Shown one piece after another: positions 10,287 through 20,896 of a DNA stretch of 64,000 bases. The notes below the pieces were generated by a model. That model saw only the letters and a list, made by a program, of their open reading frames with translations. It did no database searches and was not told the origin of the DNA. This stretch comes from Conoideocrella luteorostrata (lineage: Eukaryota; Ascomycota; Sordariomycetes; Hypocreales; Clavicipitaceae): assembly GCA_032433595.1 (NCBI GenBank), contig JASWJB010000084.1, positions 62,001-126,000 on the forward strand. Reading direction: 5' to 3'. The translations under genes were made by a program, and so were the position numbers. Every line of letters starts with the position of its first letter. Position 1 is the stretch's first letter.

Positions 10287-11109
10287 CTACTCAGCATCTA
10301 CATCATTGTCGTCGTAGTGCCGGTAGACGCCCCAGTCTTGATACTTCTGTCTTCTGTCGCTGGCAAGATACGCGGCGATATTTGGCCGTTTTTGGACATC
10401 CTCCCACAGCTTGAATACCTTGTCGTATTTGCCGGTTCCTCGGGCCTGCTTCATTGCCTTGGGGAAAGCGTATTGGGTACCGTCAAGACACTTTAACGGT
10501 TGGTCAGTCCGGTCATAAAATCTCAAGAAAGAGGTCGGCATCCAAGTCGAGACAACATACCTGGAACAAGACCAAGTCGGCGTAGGTGAATGTGTCTCCC
10601 AACAGCCATGGGCCCGACCCGCGTTCCTCGTTTTCCAACACCCTCTGCCAGTACGCAAGAATGGTAGGTAGGCGGCTTTGGACCCAGTATTTGCTGCGCT
10701 TTTGACTTTCCTCCCTCTGGTCTTCCCAGGGCAGCATGAGGGCGATAGGGTGGTGTGAATCATGAACTTCGTTGCTCAAAACGTCGAGCGCGGTGAGGGC
10801 AAGAGCGTTTACCCGGTACGAGTCGTTCTCTCGCGATCCGGCAAGTCCGAGCTTCGGACCAAGGTAAAGGAGAATGTTCGGAGTCTGAGAAATGACGAGG
10901 TCGCCATGCCTGAAGAGAGGCGGGGCGAAGTAAGGCGGGTTCCCAAGTCCGCCGCCAGCGAGCCAGGTGGTGACGGTCTTCCGGGCTTCGTCAAAAGACA
11001 GATGTTGAGTGTCTTTGTACTGGACACCAGCTTCCTCCAAGATCAAGCGGACATGTTCACCGCGGCCGGGAACCCCCGTGTAATATATGAGTTCGTAGGG
11101 GGTAGCCAT
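10287..11109 (-). CDS. Glutathione S-transferase
   Basis: This predicted cytosolic GST conjugates glutathione to electrophiles. Exon 1 is 11109-10561 and exon 2 is 10490-10287; the 70-nt intron (GTATGT...TTAAAG) splits in phase 0, giving 250 residues. The N-terminal thioredoxin-like domain opens with TPYELIYYTGVPGRGEHVR, with a Tyr where sigma-type enzymes carry the catalytic residue, and has an SQTPNILLYLG stretch matching the glutathione-contacting S-x-x-I-x-x-Y-L element. The helical C-terminal domain has GDTFTYADLVLFQ, the conserved N-capping box region. The ATG at 11109 was chosen because an upstream in-frame Met adds residues that do not look like GST. Exon 2 ends in an acidic tail. A detoxification role is general to the family; no substrate can be inferred. 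Confidence 0.88.
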
Positions 11110-12672
11110 GCTGATGCGTGAAGGTTGAGGCAGATTATCATGCAGACGGCTAGCCGTGTCCAAGTGCGGGGTTGCTTTGTGGTCTGTATTACACCATGGG
11201 GGCTGTGTTATGATTCTGCCAACATTCAATTGCAGCCAACAAGGGTGAGACTAGGCCCTGGCGTTTTCATCCATGGATTATGCAGCTGGGTCTCCTTGCG
11301 GAAATCTGTGCTGGAGGATTTTACTAATGCACGTCGTATGCATCGCATATCAGGTAAGCTGCTCTTTACTGTTGCTGGCATTGGTATGATCACCCGTGCC
11401 GCACACGGGATTTAAGTTTTCACCCAGACGTTCATGGTCAGCAAATGGCACGATTGGGTGTGATTGCCCAATGCTTCCCGCACGGGTCAAGGCTTCGTCG
11501 TAGCACACCCTCGACATGGGAATAAAGACTGGCACAAAGCCGCCGGGTTCGTGAGGAATATCTTCCGGTAGTTTTGTCAGTTACCTTGTTATTACAATAA
11601 AGTCAAAAAACGACCACAAACGTCGCGCCAACATCGATGGACAACATCATAACAGAAAATGACCTCAACCTCCTAGTCACGTATCCTCCCCTCGGCGGCG
11701 AATTGTGTAAGCTCTAGAGGAGCCAGTCATGTCTAGACCCATAGATGAATGCCGAGACACCAACGTGGTCTACCAGGACAAAGCTACACCCGGTGATGAT
11801 ATGTCACGGCCGCATAAAATACATCATTCACACTATTAACGTGGAGCTTCATATTCTGCGGAATTTTGTGGCAGACTAGGGCTAGTACAAAAGTGGTATG
11901 GTAGCATTACTTCACGTTGCAGTAGCTTGAATTATTTGAGTAGCTTGCAGTAGCTTGAGTAGCGTTTTCGGGTGAGGCGTACGGAGTATGGAGTACTCCG
12001 TATATTCCGGTGTGAACTATGCAGAATGCTCCGTAGACGAGTAATGAAATGTCATATTTTCTGCATGAGGACGTAAAAATATGATAAGCCGCGCTACCCA
12101 CACACCTAGAGTTTTGTTCCATTGCTTACACCAGAGCATTGGCATTGTCTAGTCATGACCTATCGCAGATTTTCGCATGGTGCGTGACCAACGAGCTTCG
12201 CCCTGCCACCACGCTAATTGCATCAAGCCGCCCAATTGGTCAAATCCTTCTCTCCCAGATTCATGGTGAATGGCGCTATTTTTTTTATCTGCCGAAATTG
12301 CAACCAGCGGGTTGCAGAGTAGACCGTCTCTCTACCGACGTTGAGAGTGACCTTCACCAGCCGTTAGCTGTGAGTCCAACAATTTAGCTTTTTGTAGATT
12401 TTCCGCTCGTAGGAACCTCTATTACAGTGTTAATTATCAGACAGAACGACCAATTTTTATGCGTTGCTGTTAACGGGCTACGACACCGTGTTGATAACGA
12501 AAGTTATCCTAACGGCAATCAGAGGGATTACAACGTTACAATTTAATCGCAGGATGACGTATATGTGGTCCCGCAAGCGATACAAATCACGCTACTAGAC
12601 GCTGTAGGGTTTCCCATCATCTTTGCTTTCCAAGACTCCTACATCATCCGTGGGCATTCCCGACCGCAAAGT
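11110..12672. other. Intergenic with short repeats
   Basis: This holds a tandem of AGTAGCTTG units at about 11931-11968 and, next to it, a palindrome around ACGGAGTATGGAGTACTCCG at 11981-12000. No gene is supported. Sequence from 12565 is in frame with the downstream oxygenase but is more likely 5' leader. Confidence 0.4.
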
Positions 12673-14292
12673 ATGGAAATCAATGTAGACGTATTGGTAA
12701 TTGGCGCCGGCTTTGCAGGTTGCCTGTCTCTACATCATCTAAGGCGCCAAGGCTTGTCAGTCAAGATTATGGAGGCTGGCAGTGATCTCGGCGGGGTTTG
12801 GCATTCCAACAAGTATCCGGGCGCTCGGGTGGATTCCATGACGCCGTACTACCAAGTCACGAGTCCCGACATATTCAACGATTGGTCATTCAATGAATTA
12901 TACCCAACTGCTCCAGATCTTAAAAAATATTTCGATTACCTTGACGAGAAATGGAACCTTCGAAAAGACATTTTCTTCAACCAAAAAGTTATAAGGGTTG
13001 AGTACTGCCATGCAAGATGGCGTCTTTTGACGGATATGGGGCTTCGACCTACTGCAAGATTCGTCATCTTTGTTACGGGGACAACAAATAAGGCGTATAT
13101 TCCCGACTTCCCTAAAATACAATCTTTCAATGGTCAAGTCATTCATCCAGCAGCCTGGCCAGAAAAATTAAGTTTAGAAGGGAAGAAAGTTGGAATTATT
13201 GGCCAAGGGGCTTCGGGGATTCAAATTTTCGAGCAACTTGCTAAACGTGGCCATGATATTACAGTATTTATTCGAACGCCACCAGTTGCACTGCCAATGA
13301 AAAATCGCCCAATATCAGAAACAGAAAATCAGAAAAACAAGTTCGGGGAATGCTTCAAAAGGGCAAAATATGGCGATGAGGCAGGCTTTCCTTGGATCCC
13401 ATATCCAAAACGCTTTCGGTCCGAGTCATCTACCCAGCAACAGGAATTATTTCAGCGACTGTGGAAACGCGGTGGCCTAGGCATTGTTTCAAACAACTAT
13501 ATGGACTTGAACGTCGATAAGGAGGCCAACCGAGCCTTGTACGATTTTTGGTCAACAAGAGTGCGCGAGCGCGTCAAAGATCCCAGAAAGAAGGATATCC
13601 TCGCCCCATTAAAACCGGTACAGCCAATTGGGACAAAAAGGCCGTGTCTGGAACAGAACTATTACGAGTTAATAGACCAGGAAAATGTTACTCTTGTTGA
13701 TCTCAAGAAAACCCCAGTTGAAGAGTTTACGTCTAACGGCATACTCACCGCTGGAGACACGCTACATCAACTGGACGTTGTGATCGCCGCAACTGGTTAT
13801 GACTCTGTCACAGGTAGTCTATACGATATAGACATATTTGACAAGCATGAAGTCACTCTTAAAGAGAATTGGAGAGGTGGAATTCGAACCTACCTTGGCA
13901 TGATGGTTCCTGGTATGCCAAACGCATTTATTCTGTATGGACCTCAAGCGCCAACATCACTGACAAGTGGTCCTCCGTTTATTGAGTTACAAGTCGAGTG
14001 GATAGTTAAGTTGCTCAGGAAGATGGAAAAGGATAGTATTAATTCTGTGGATTCAACGTGGGAAGCCGCTGAGGCGTACAATAAGAAGCTTAGACATGTA
14101 TTTAATCGGCTCTTTCACAGCAAAGCGCCATCTTGGTGGGTCGGAGCTAATATTCCTACTAAGAGACGAGAGCCTTTACTCTGGTTTGACAGCACCGGAG
14201 CCTGGTCACGAGAGTGTGCAGAGGCGTTGAATAACTGGTCGCAGTTCAACACGATACGGGAGGGAAAGAGAACAACAAAGTGGAAAATCTAA
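12673..14292 (+). CDS. Baeyer-Villiger-type FAD monooxygenase
   Basis: This predicted flavoprotein monooxygenase inserts oxygen next to a ketone, giving an ester or lactone, with FAD and NADPH. The intronless protein has 539 residues from the ATG at 12673. The reading frame is open from 12565, but starting at MEINVDVLVIGAGFAG puts the FAD fold at the N-terminus as usual. GAGFAG is the FAD Rossmann motif, FNGQVIHPAAWP exactly matches the BVMO fingerprint FxGxxxHxxxWP, GQGASG is the NADPH Rossmann motif, and IAATGYD is the C-terminal ATG motif. It converges on the terpene cyclase gene, so a role in oxidising the terpene product is inferred. The coding sequence is rather AT-rich for a fungal enzyme. 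Confidence 0.9.
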   Translation: MEINVDVLVIGAGFAGCLSLHHLRRQGLSVKIMEAGSDLGGVWHSNKYPGARVDSMTPYYQVTSPDIFNDWSFNELYPTAPDLKKYFDYLDEKWNLRKDIFFNQKVIRVEYCHARWRLLTDMGLRPTARFVIFVTGTTNKAYIPDFPKIQSFNGQVIHPAAWPEKLSLEGKKVGIIGQGASGIQIFEQLAKRGHDITVFIRTPPVALPMKNRPISETENQKNKFGECFKRAKYGDEAGFPWIPYPKRFRSESSTQQQELFQRLWKRGGLGIVSNNYMDLNVDKEANRALYDFWSTRVRERVKDPRKKDILAPLKPVQPIGTKRPCLEQNYYELIDQENVTLVDLKKTPVEEFTSNGILTAGDTLHQLDVVIAATGYDSVTGSLYDIDIFDKHEVTLKENWRGGIRTYLGMMVPGMPNAFILYGPQAPTSLTSGPPFIELQVEWIVKLLRKMEKDSINSVDSTWEAAEAYNKKLRHVFNRLFHSKAPSWWVGANIPTKRREPLLWFDSTGAWSRECAEALNNWSQFNTIREGKRTTKWKI

Positions 14293-14929
14293 GAATCTGA
14301 TTGAACTTTTGCAAGGGAAACAGCGTCGGAATGGGGAATAATCGCATCCAAGAAGAATATAACACGAATTTAACATGGGCGGATAATTTATTCTGTGTAC
14401 AAAGGTTACAATTCAACCGCGTACGATAAAACTTTCAGGTTCTGTACTTCGGGTCATTGTTCTATGTAGTATGCTACTTGGTTTCCTAACTTGCTCTTGG
14501 TGGCGGCAGTATTCCGCGGCGAACTCGTGCGGTGGCCTGGCCATCTCCTAGTGTAGTCGGAATTTTTATCCGTTTGACTACGGAGCAAAAGAAGCTAAAA
14601 GATGTTCGCGCTGAGGGCAGTCAGCTGGTGAAGGCACCACCGCATGCGTGACATGTCCCGAGCGGCCTATGGGTGCAGCCAACCAGCTATGCCAGCCGTT
14701 TCAGGGCTTACTGTTGCGTCATCATGAACTAGTATATTTTGTAGTCTTGCTGTACCCATCGTGTGTCTAATGTCTAAAAACTTTCTACTGCCATGAGCTG
14801 TTCAGAACTATCATTAAGAAACAAAATTTGTTTTACAAAGTACTGTCCATCACAAATAATACTCCGTCTAAGAGCAGCTACTTCCACCGATCCGATAGTC
14901 TCATGTTAAAGCCTTTAATGCTGAATGAA
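14293..14929. other. Spacer between convergent genes
   Basis: This is the 3' flank of both the monooxygenase and the terpene cyclase. No open frame is supported. Confidence 0.45.
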
Positions 14930-16423
14930 TTAGGGGGTTTCTCTACCCAGGTATGGTGGATTCTCCAGAACCGTTATTTTTCGTGTCTGCCGAACCTTCT
15001 CGGGGTCATCTTCCGTATATCGGTCCGTTTTGAAACTGGACAGATATCAGTCTTGACCAATAATTATTACTAAATATCTCTTACCTCCAATATAAATTCG
15101 CTCTAACGACGGCCTTAATTGCTTCAACATACATGCTAAGCTGTTCGTCGACCTGTTCATTGTACTTAGAAACGTTTGCTTCCACTACTTCCCACCTGTG
15201 ATATCGATCCTCGAGGAGTTTTCCAGCGACGTCAAAAGCTTGCTGGGCAGACATCCCCATAAGTCGACATGTCGCGATAATATTATCCGGCTCTCCAGTA
15301 CACTTGTAAAATTTAGCTGCGATAATATAAATTACCAGGGTTCACCTTACCTCTTCTTTATGATACGAGACAATATCATTTGTGCTTTATATAGAGCTTA
15401 GTTGTAGCTTGAAGAAATAAGAGCAGAGAAAACTTACATGAAGACTATATCCATACCTAAAACTTCCAACTCCTGGATGGTAGGGTCTTGGAAAATATAA
15501 TCTGGGAGGCTAATATTGTGGCAATATTCGACGAGGTGGTAGAGAGGGGCCGCGCCAATAGAGCCTCGCCTATTCTCGATCATCTCCTCTAGCGATGGAC
15601 TTTGATGTGCACCATGGCTGCTAACATGTCGTAGCACCCCAGAGCAATATGCTTCCATGGCGCGCAAGTATCGTTGCTTGATACCTTCAAAGCGGTTAAA
15701 CAAGGAGACGTACTGGAAGCGGAATATATATACCTAATGAACATGCCTATTGATTCCTTCATATTAGTGACTCCTTTATTTGTCTGCATTAACAGGTTAA
15801 TAATCACACACCGAAAATAGTCGTTTCGCTAGATCATCGTGCGCTTGGACGATATTCGCCCTTGCTGTGCTGGGAAATTGTGTCCCAGAGAAGGGCTCCC
15901 AAAAGCTTTCCATTATTTCTTTTGCCTTTTCAGGCTCATCTCTCAGCGTACTGTCATCAAACACTTTAAGCATGTCAGCAAGTATTCAACCATTCAGTGG
16001 TTCTTAATTTAAGTTTACACTTACTATCATCAAATGGAAACACCTAAATGAGTGTTAGAATTTGCACGAAGTCTTCATTTCATTTGTTACCAAAAACACA
16101 AAATAGCAGGACACACACATACCCAGTTTCCCCAATCGCATAGTATTCGAAATTTTTTCCGAGAGGCGTATGGAGCCGCAATGGCACAAAAGTACGCAAA
16201 GTCACAATTTTCTATTTTCTGCTGTGTGCCAGTAGATAGAGCACAGATCCTAAGATATTGTTAGGAGGCTGTAATGAAAGGCAAATTGAAAAGTTGAGAC
16301 TCACCGGCCCAGCCATTGTTCCGACTCTCTTTTGGTAAATTGATAAGATGGGTTTAACTTGGGTTTCTGCTTAAGGAATACCTGAAATAGATCCGGCAAT
16401 CTGATGGAAATTTTTGCGGCCAT
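14930..16423 (-). CDS. Class I terpene cyclase (sesquiterpene-synthase-like)
   Basis: This enzyme should ionise a prenyl diphosphate, probably farnesyl diphosphate, and cyclise it. I assemble eight exons: 16423-16305, 16249-16123, 16043-16025, 15963-15812, 15712-15438 (or from 15733), 15384-15351, 15302-15085 and 15035-14930, 349 residues in all, the usual length. The N-terminus has IRLPDLF and LNPSYQ. NWVFPFDDMFDDS holds the aspartate-rich metal site. RRGSIGAAP and LEVLGMDIVF follow, NDIVSYHKEE is a perfect NSE motif, and the C-terminus carries WSFKTDRY with the diphosphate-sensing RY pair. All catalytic motifs are intact. Exon 3 is only 19 nt and encodes the first aspartates. Two or three acceptors end in AAG. 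The gene converges on the BVMO and is divergent from the DUF2236 oxygenase gene. The cyclisation product cannot be predicted. Confidence 0.9.
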
Positions 16424-18106
16424 TGTTTTAGAAATGCGTATTGTAGGAGTGACTACGATGGACCGTCTTCGGGGAGTAGCGTGGAAATTATGAAGGGAAA
16501 GTAAGTAGAGTCTTTCCTGTAGCTGCATATCCATGAGGTCATAGATCATCGGCTAGGTCTGGAATCTCGGGCGACTAAAGCTATGATATCATCCATTCTG
16601 CCGTGTTTGCTCCACTTCTCTTCCGAGATAGAGGACCTTGCGAAATTGCACACATGAGGGTATTCATGTACGGTACGATTACCCGCCACCCTAAGAATAT
16701 ATTAACACAAATTGCAACTGACTCCTTGACTGCAACAAATTTACCCGCTAACAGAAGCTAATCTTGACTATTGTATAGACGGACTCACGCCACATACCGT
16801 AGCATAGTGACTTTTCATTATCTTCAGTAAGCCTACGGAGCACTCTTCTCTAAATCTGTACTCCACATGCTTGCAATATTGATGGGGCAACGCGGCTCAG
16901 TATGTAGCTCGCAACTAATGTGCCGCGTCATATCGCATGGTATTATTCGTCCACGTCTTAAGACCAGCATCTAGTCTATTAATTCCCTCGTCCGGGAAAT
17001 GTCGGAGAACCGCACTTTATGACTGAAGCCTGCATGATTTAGGTTTTTGTCCCGTCCTGACAACCTGAATTGATCACCCCTGCATCTCTGTAGATACATT
17101 GCTCGTACGAGATAGGTCGTAGGTGCATCACTAGGGCCTGTCGCGACTCGATCTGCAAAAGGATGATGTAACATACATGAATTTTTAGTAATGCTGACTA
17201 TATCCCGTATGAATTCTGAACGGCAATAATTATAATAAGCATAGTATTTAATGTATTAAATTATTTATTCCCAAGTCTCTGCTTAAGTAGACCTATAACA
17301 CGTGCGACGAGTTCAGGGTCGCATAAGATTAAGGGTATGGCCGACTTAATTATTGCTGCATCCGGGTGAGGACTCGCAACGGGGTATACAAAGTAAGGCG
17401 CGTTACTAAGGCACACTTATGACGTGCAAAGCATTACAGTTTTATGTGTAGTTGGCAGCTGCATATACTCCATGATGCTTGTCTAGCTTCGCTTTCTGTC
17501 ACAATGTGAGCAGCTATGGCCATCTGATGTGTGAGGGGAATGTAGTCCTTGATTTTTATCTAATTTGATAAAGAATTTGACAGCTATTTATATCTGAAAT
17601 CTCTCTCTAGATTCCGTCAATGTAGGAATTCTGTTGGACCTTCCTGAATTCATTGAATTCGATAGTTTTCTATTATTCCTATTCATTCTGTTGCGGCAGG
17701 ATTCGGTAACTTGAGCTAGTCTCTTGGCACATCTTATCGTCAACAAGCCCCTAAAGTGGATCTGATTAGCCGTGTCTTTGCATCGCAAGTCGTGATACGA
17801 ACGTGGTAGCTAACTCCTATGTAGGCGGTGTGGAGAAACGCAATGTCGACGATCCCTACCCGGAATGAGCTAACAATACCGACTTATCTTCGTCGGAGGA
17901 ACCGATGACATAACCTTGCATACGCGGTTGTGGCAGATGGTCTAGTAATTATGAAGGGAACTTTACACGTCTTCAAGCACCTGTTGAATTGAATTTCGCC
18001 AGTGCCAACTTCGAGGAAATATCCTTATTTCATGATTCTTACTCAGATACCTCTAACATCTTGAACCGTAACCAACTGCTCGACACAAATTGGAAGCCAC
18101 GTTACA
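16424..18106. other. AT-rich promoter region between divergent terpene-cluster genes
   Basis: This is the shared upstream region of the terpene cyclase and the DUF2236 oxygenase. It contains one copy of the dispersed repeat at about 17506-17625. No other gene is supported; the frame at 17989-18198 is a shadow overlapping the next gene. Confidence 0.45.
17506..17625 (+). repeat. Dispersed repeat family, copy 1
   Basis: It starts GTGAGCAGCTATGG and contains GTCCTTGATTTTTATCTAA and AATTTGACAGCTATTTATATCT. It is related to 20187-20345 (same orientation) and to the complement of 46930-47290. Confidence 0.6.
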
Positions 18107-19468
18107 ATGGCAGTATTTCCGCTTGGCAATCATTCGTTTCAATGGTCAGAGGCTCACCTTTCCACAGCCAAATTGACGGCTCTGAAGCAACAGTATGACT
18201 ATCTGGGAAGTGAAACTGTTATTAGGCTTCAAGAAATTTCTAAAAAAGAGAGCGGAGGAGAGCGTGGCTTGGCCCGTATTGATCTTTACGCGTTGTTGCG
18301 CGATCACCAGCCGGACGATAAAGTTCTAGCAAAATTCTGGCAGGAAGTTCACACTGTGCCAGAATGGGTTGAATGGAAGCAGATCGAGCGTGGTCAGAGA
18401 TTTTTCTATCGTTATGCTTTGGGCAATCTCATGGGGTTTGCACTGCAAGGATTTATGGGGGAGAACGCAGCATCACCTGGAACTGCAGAGGTACTGGTAC
18501 GGACTGGAGGATTCGCAACCCAAAAGTTAATGAAACGACTTATGGAGACATTCCAATTCCTGCTCCAAGTCACAGACTCGCTTGAGGCTATACAACCAGG
18601 CGGCGCGGGACATATAACAACAGTTCGAGTTCGACTTCTTCACTCATCCGTCCGAGAGCGAATCCTTGGTCTTGTACAAGCAAAGCCAGACTACCTCGAT
18701 ACGGTAGAATTTGGACAACCAGTCAATGACATGGATTCTATTCGCGCCATTACTACCTTCTGCTGCAATCATTCGTGGTTACAGCTCCCCTTGATGGGTG
18801 TTAAGCCTAGTCCCCAAGAAACCGCGGACTATATTGCTCTCTTCAGGTACATAAGCTACGTCATAGGCGCTCCAAGTGAGCATTTTGAGACAACAGAGAG
18901 GGCAAAAGCAGCCATGGAAAGTATCGGATTTCACGAAACGAAAATTACTCCAACGTCACGTATTGTTGCACACAACTTCGTTCAATGTCTGGTGAACTAC
19001 CCCCCGTCCAATATATCTGTGCAGTTTATCGAAGCAGGATGTCGAATACTCAACGGGGACAAATTTTGCGATTTACTTGGCTTAGGAGACCCCAGAATTT
19101 ATTCCTATGCGTGCTTTAGGGGCTTTATTTGGTTGATCCGAATCTTAGCATTCATACAACATCTCAGCCCGATATTGAATGATGCAATAACGAGTTATTT
19201 CCACCGCACACTACACCATGCCATCATTCAAAGTAAATCAGGTCTCTCAGGTGGATCAAAACTTGAATTCAAACACATTCCCCGAATAGCCAAAAAAACT
19301 ACCAAGGTGAACAATAATCGATCGCAGGTAACACCGCCGTTTTGGGCCAGGCCTGTGGAAGCTTTATTCTTTACAGTCTTTGTCACTGTATACCTTGTTC
19401 CCATTGTTTTTTTGGTTCTAATATCTGGTGTGGCGCAAATGTACATTTACCGATCGAAAAAGAGTTAG
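18107..19468 (+). CDS. DUF2236 / MpaB-type oxygenase, membrane anchored
   Basis: This is a 453-residue intronless protein of the rubber-oxygenase (Lcp)/MpaB superfamily. Known members are haem enzymes that cleave or oxidise isoprenoid chains; MpaB' acts in mycophenolic acid synthesis at the ER. The visible family blocks are GNLMGFALQGFMGE, RTGGFATQKLMKRLMET, RVRLLHSSVRERI and NDMDSIRAITTFCCNHSWLQ. A single C-terminal hydrophobic span (FFTVFVTVYLVPIVFLVLIS) followed by a basic tail suggests a tail-anchored ER protein. It lies between the terpene cyclase and a P450, so oxidation of the cyclised terpene is the natural inference. Repeat copies at about 17.5 and 20.2 kb flank the gene. Confidence 0.85.
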   Translation: MAVFPLGNHSFQWSEAHLSTAKLTALKQQYDYLGSETVIRLQEISKKESGGERGLARIDLYALLRDHQPDDKVLAKFWQEVHTVPEWVEWKQIERGQRFFYRYALGNLMGFALQGFMGENAASPGTAEVLVRTGGFATQKLMKRLMETFQFLLQVTDSLEAIQPGGAGHITTVRVRLLHSSVRERILGLVQAKPDYLDTVEFGQPVNDMDSIRAITTFCCNHSWLQLPLMGVKPSPQETADYIALFRYISYVIGAPSEHFETTERAKAAMESIGFHETKITPTSRIVAHNFVQCLVNYPPSNISVQFIEAGCRILNGDKFCDLLGLGDPRIYSYACFRGFIWLIRILAFIQHLSPILNDAITSYFHRTLHHAIIQSKSGLSGGSKLEFKHIPRIAKKTTKVNNNRSQVTPPFWARPVEALFFTVFVTVYLVPIVFLVLISGVAQMYIYRSKKS

Positions 19469-20896
19469 TGATAAAAGGCTGATGTGTATATTTCTTTCAT
19501 TATTAGCTCAACTTAGCGGGACATGCTATTTAGCTACAAAATCAAGACGAAAAGGAAAAAAATCCAACCTTTTAATTCAACGACTTCTATGAGCATCTAT
19601 CGCGAAGCCAATAAGTAGCTCGCAGACCTATAAGCTTTGCTGGCAAAGCATGTCGCGGATCATAGCAGGCCAAGAGTTGCTAGACAAAACAACCCCAAAA
19701 TTTAGGAGTCAGAAAATACAGGAAATCCTCATGGAGTTGAGTAAAGACTATTAAAAATGCACGTCGGCATGACTTAGCAGAGGGAGGAAAATAGAGCTGC
19801 AAGCCTCGCTAGATTAAACCATGTTGCCGCGCCAACATTCAGAATTCCAACCAGACTCCATGTAATTGCCATTCACAGGAGACATCCCAGTATATCAGCA
19901 ATGTCTCTTGATTTCTCCCTGTACAGAGGTTCTCTCTGGGCCTGCTAAAATAGCAAGATCGTAGGTCTCTCTTATAGCTGAGTGGAGAGAGTCCTGTTCT
20001 GCGTGTCTGGAAAAACCCGGATGCTGATGTGCTTTTGGCTGTGCACAGTTGTAGCCTGCTTTTGAGTAAAACCTCTGGCTTGCAATAACTCTATTATTAT
20101 AGAGGGTAGCACCAGCCTCACTAATAGCACTATTGGCAGCATACTGAGTTATATCGTGGCCCCTTAGGTTAATATATGGCACGTTTGTGAGCAGCTATGG
20201 CCTTCCAATATAGTGGAAAATTGTCCTTCATTTCTATCTAATTGAGAAAGGAATTTGACTGCTATTCATCTCTTTTCGGGATGCCTCTTCCGGATTTAAG
20301 CTTCCTACGATATCGTACGCTTCCGGCAGCATCGTACGTTTCCGGTTGACAATATACCTATACCAATAGTTTATAAAGTATGCATGCCTATTGACTTAGC
20401 ACTCTTAATGGTATCCTAATCAGCTCCAGTGAAGTCTGTATGCATGAATAATAGAGAGATCTGATACCTGATACAAGCATGTGAAGTTTTCGATAAGGAA
20501 GACTATGCCACTGACCGGGTGTGCAACCACGGTGAGTTCCACAATTCTTGAACATAAGCTTAATATGTGTTTGGGATTTTTCTTTTTTGAGATTATGAAG
20601 TTGAACATGCAACTATGACAGGTAGAGTTACTCTTTTCCTTTTCAAAGAAAACAATAAAGTAAATAAATCTTACGTTTGCTATCTACCCGTTCGAGATGG
20701 TTACAAATTACTCAAGTATAGCCTTAAAAGTTATAATTAGCTCCAGTTACTAACTCGCAATGCCTCATATCACCATAAACTGTTACGCGAAACCGCTTCA
20801 TTGCCGATCCAGGAGAAAGCCAACGAAGGAGATCAGCGTCGAAAATTTCCAGTATCCAGGTACATATTGATCCCCCCTAGATTCAAGCTCGTACGC
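19469..20896. other. Intergenic, with a repeat copy
   Basis: No gene is supported; the minus-strand frame at 19895-20182 has no family pattern. A copy of the dispersed repeat occupies about 20187-20345. Confidence 0.45.
20187..20345 (+). repeat. Dispersed repeat family, copy 2
   Basis: It begins GTGAGCAGCTATGG, then TGTCCTTCATTTCTATCTAA, GGAATTTGACTGCTATTCAT and a tract of CGATATCGTACGCTTCCGG / CATCGTACGTTTCCGG. The same order of blocks occurs on the opposite strand at 47290-46930. Confidence 0.65.

Noticed and set aside
10762..11121. 119-codon plus-strand frame
   Set aside because: It lies antisense to exon 1 of the glutathione S-transferase, whose motifs are clear.
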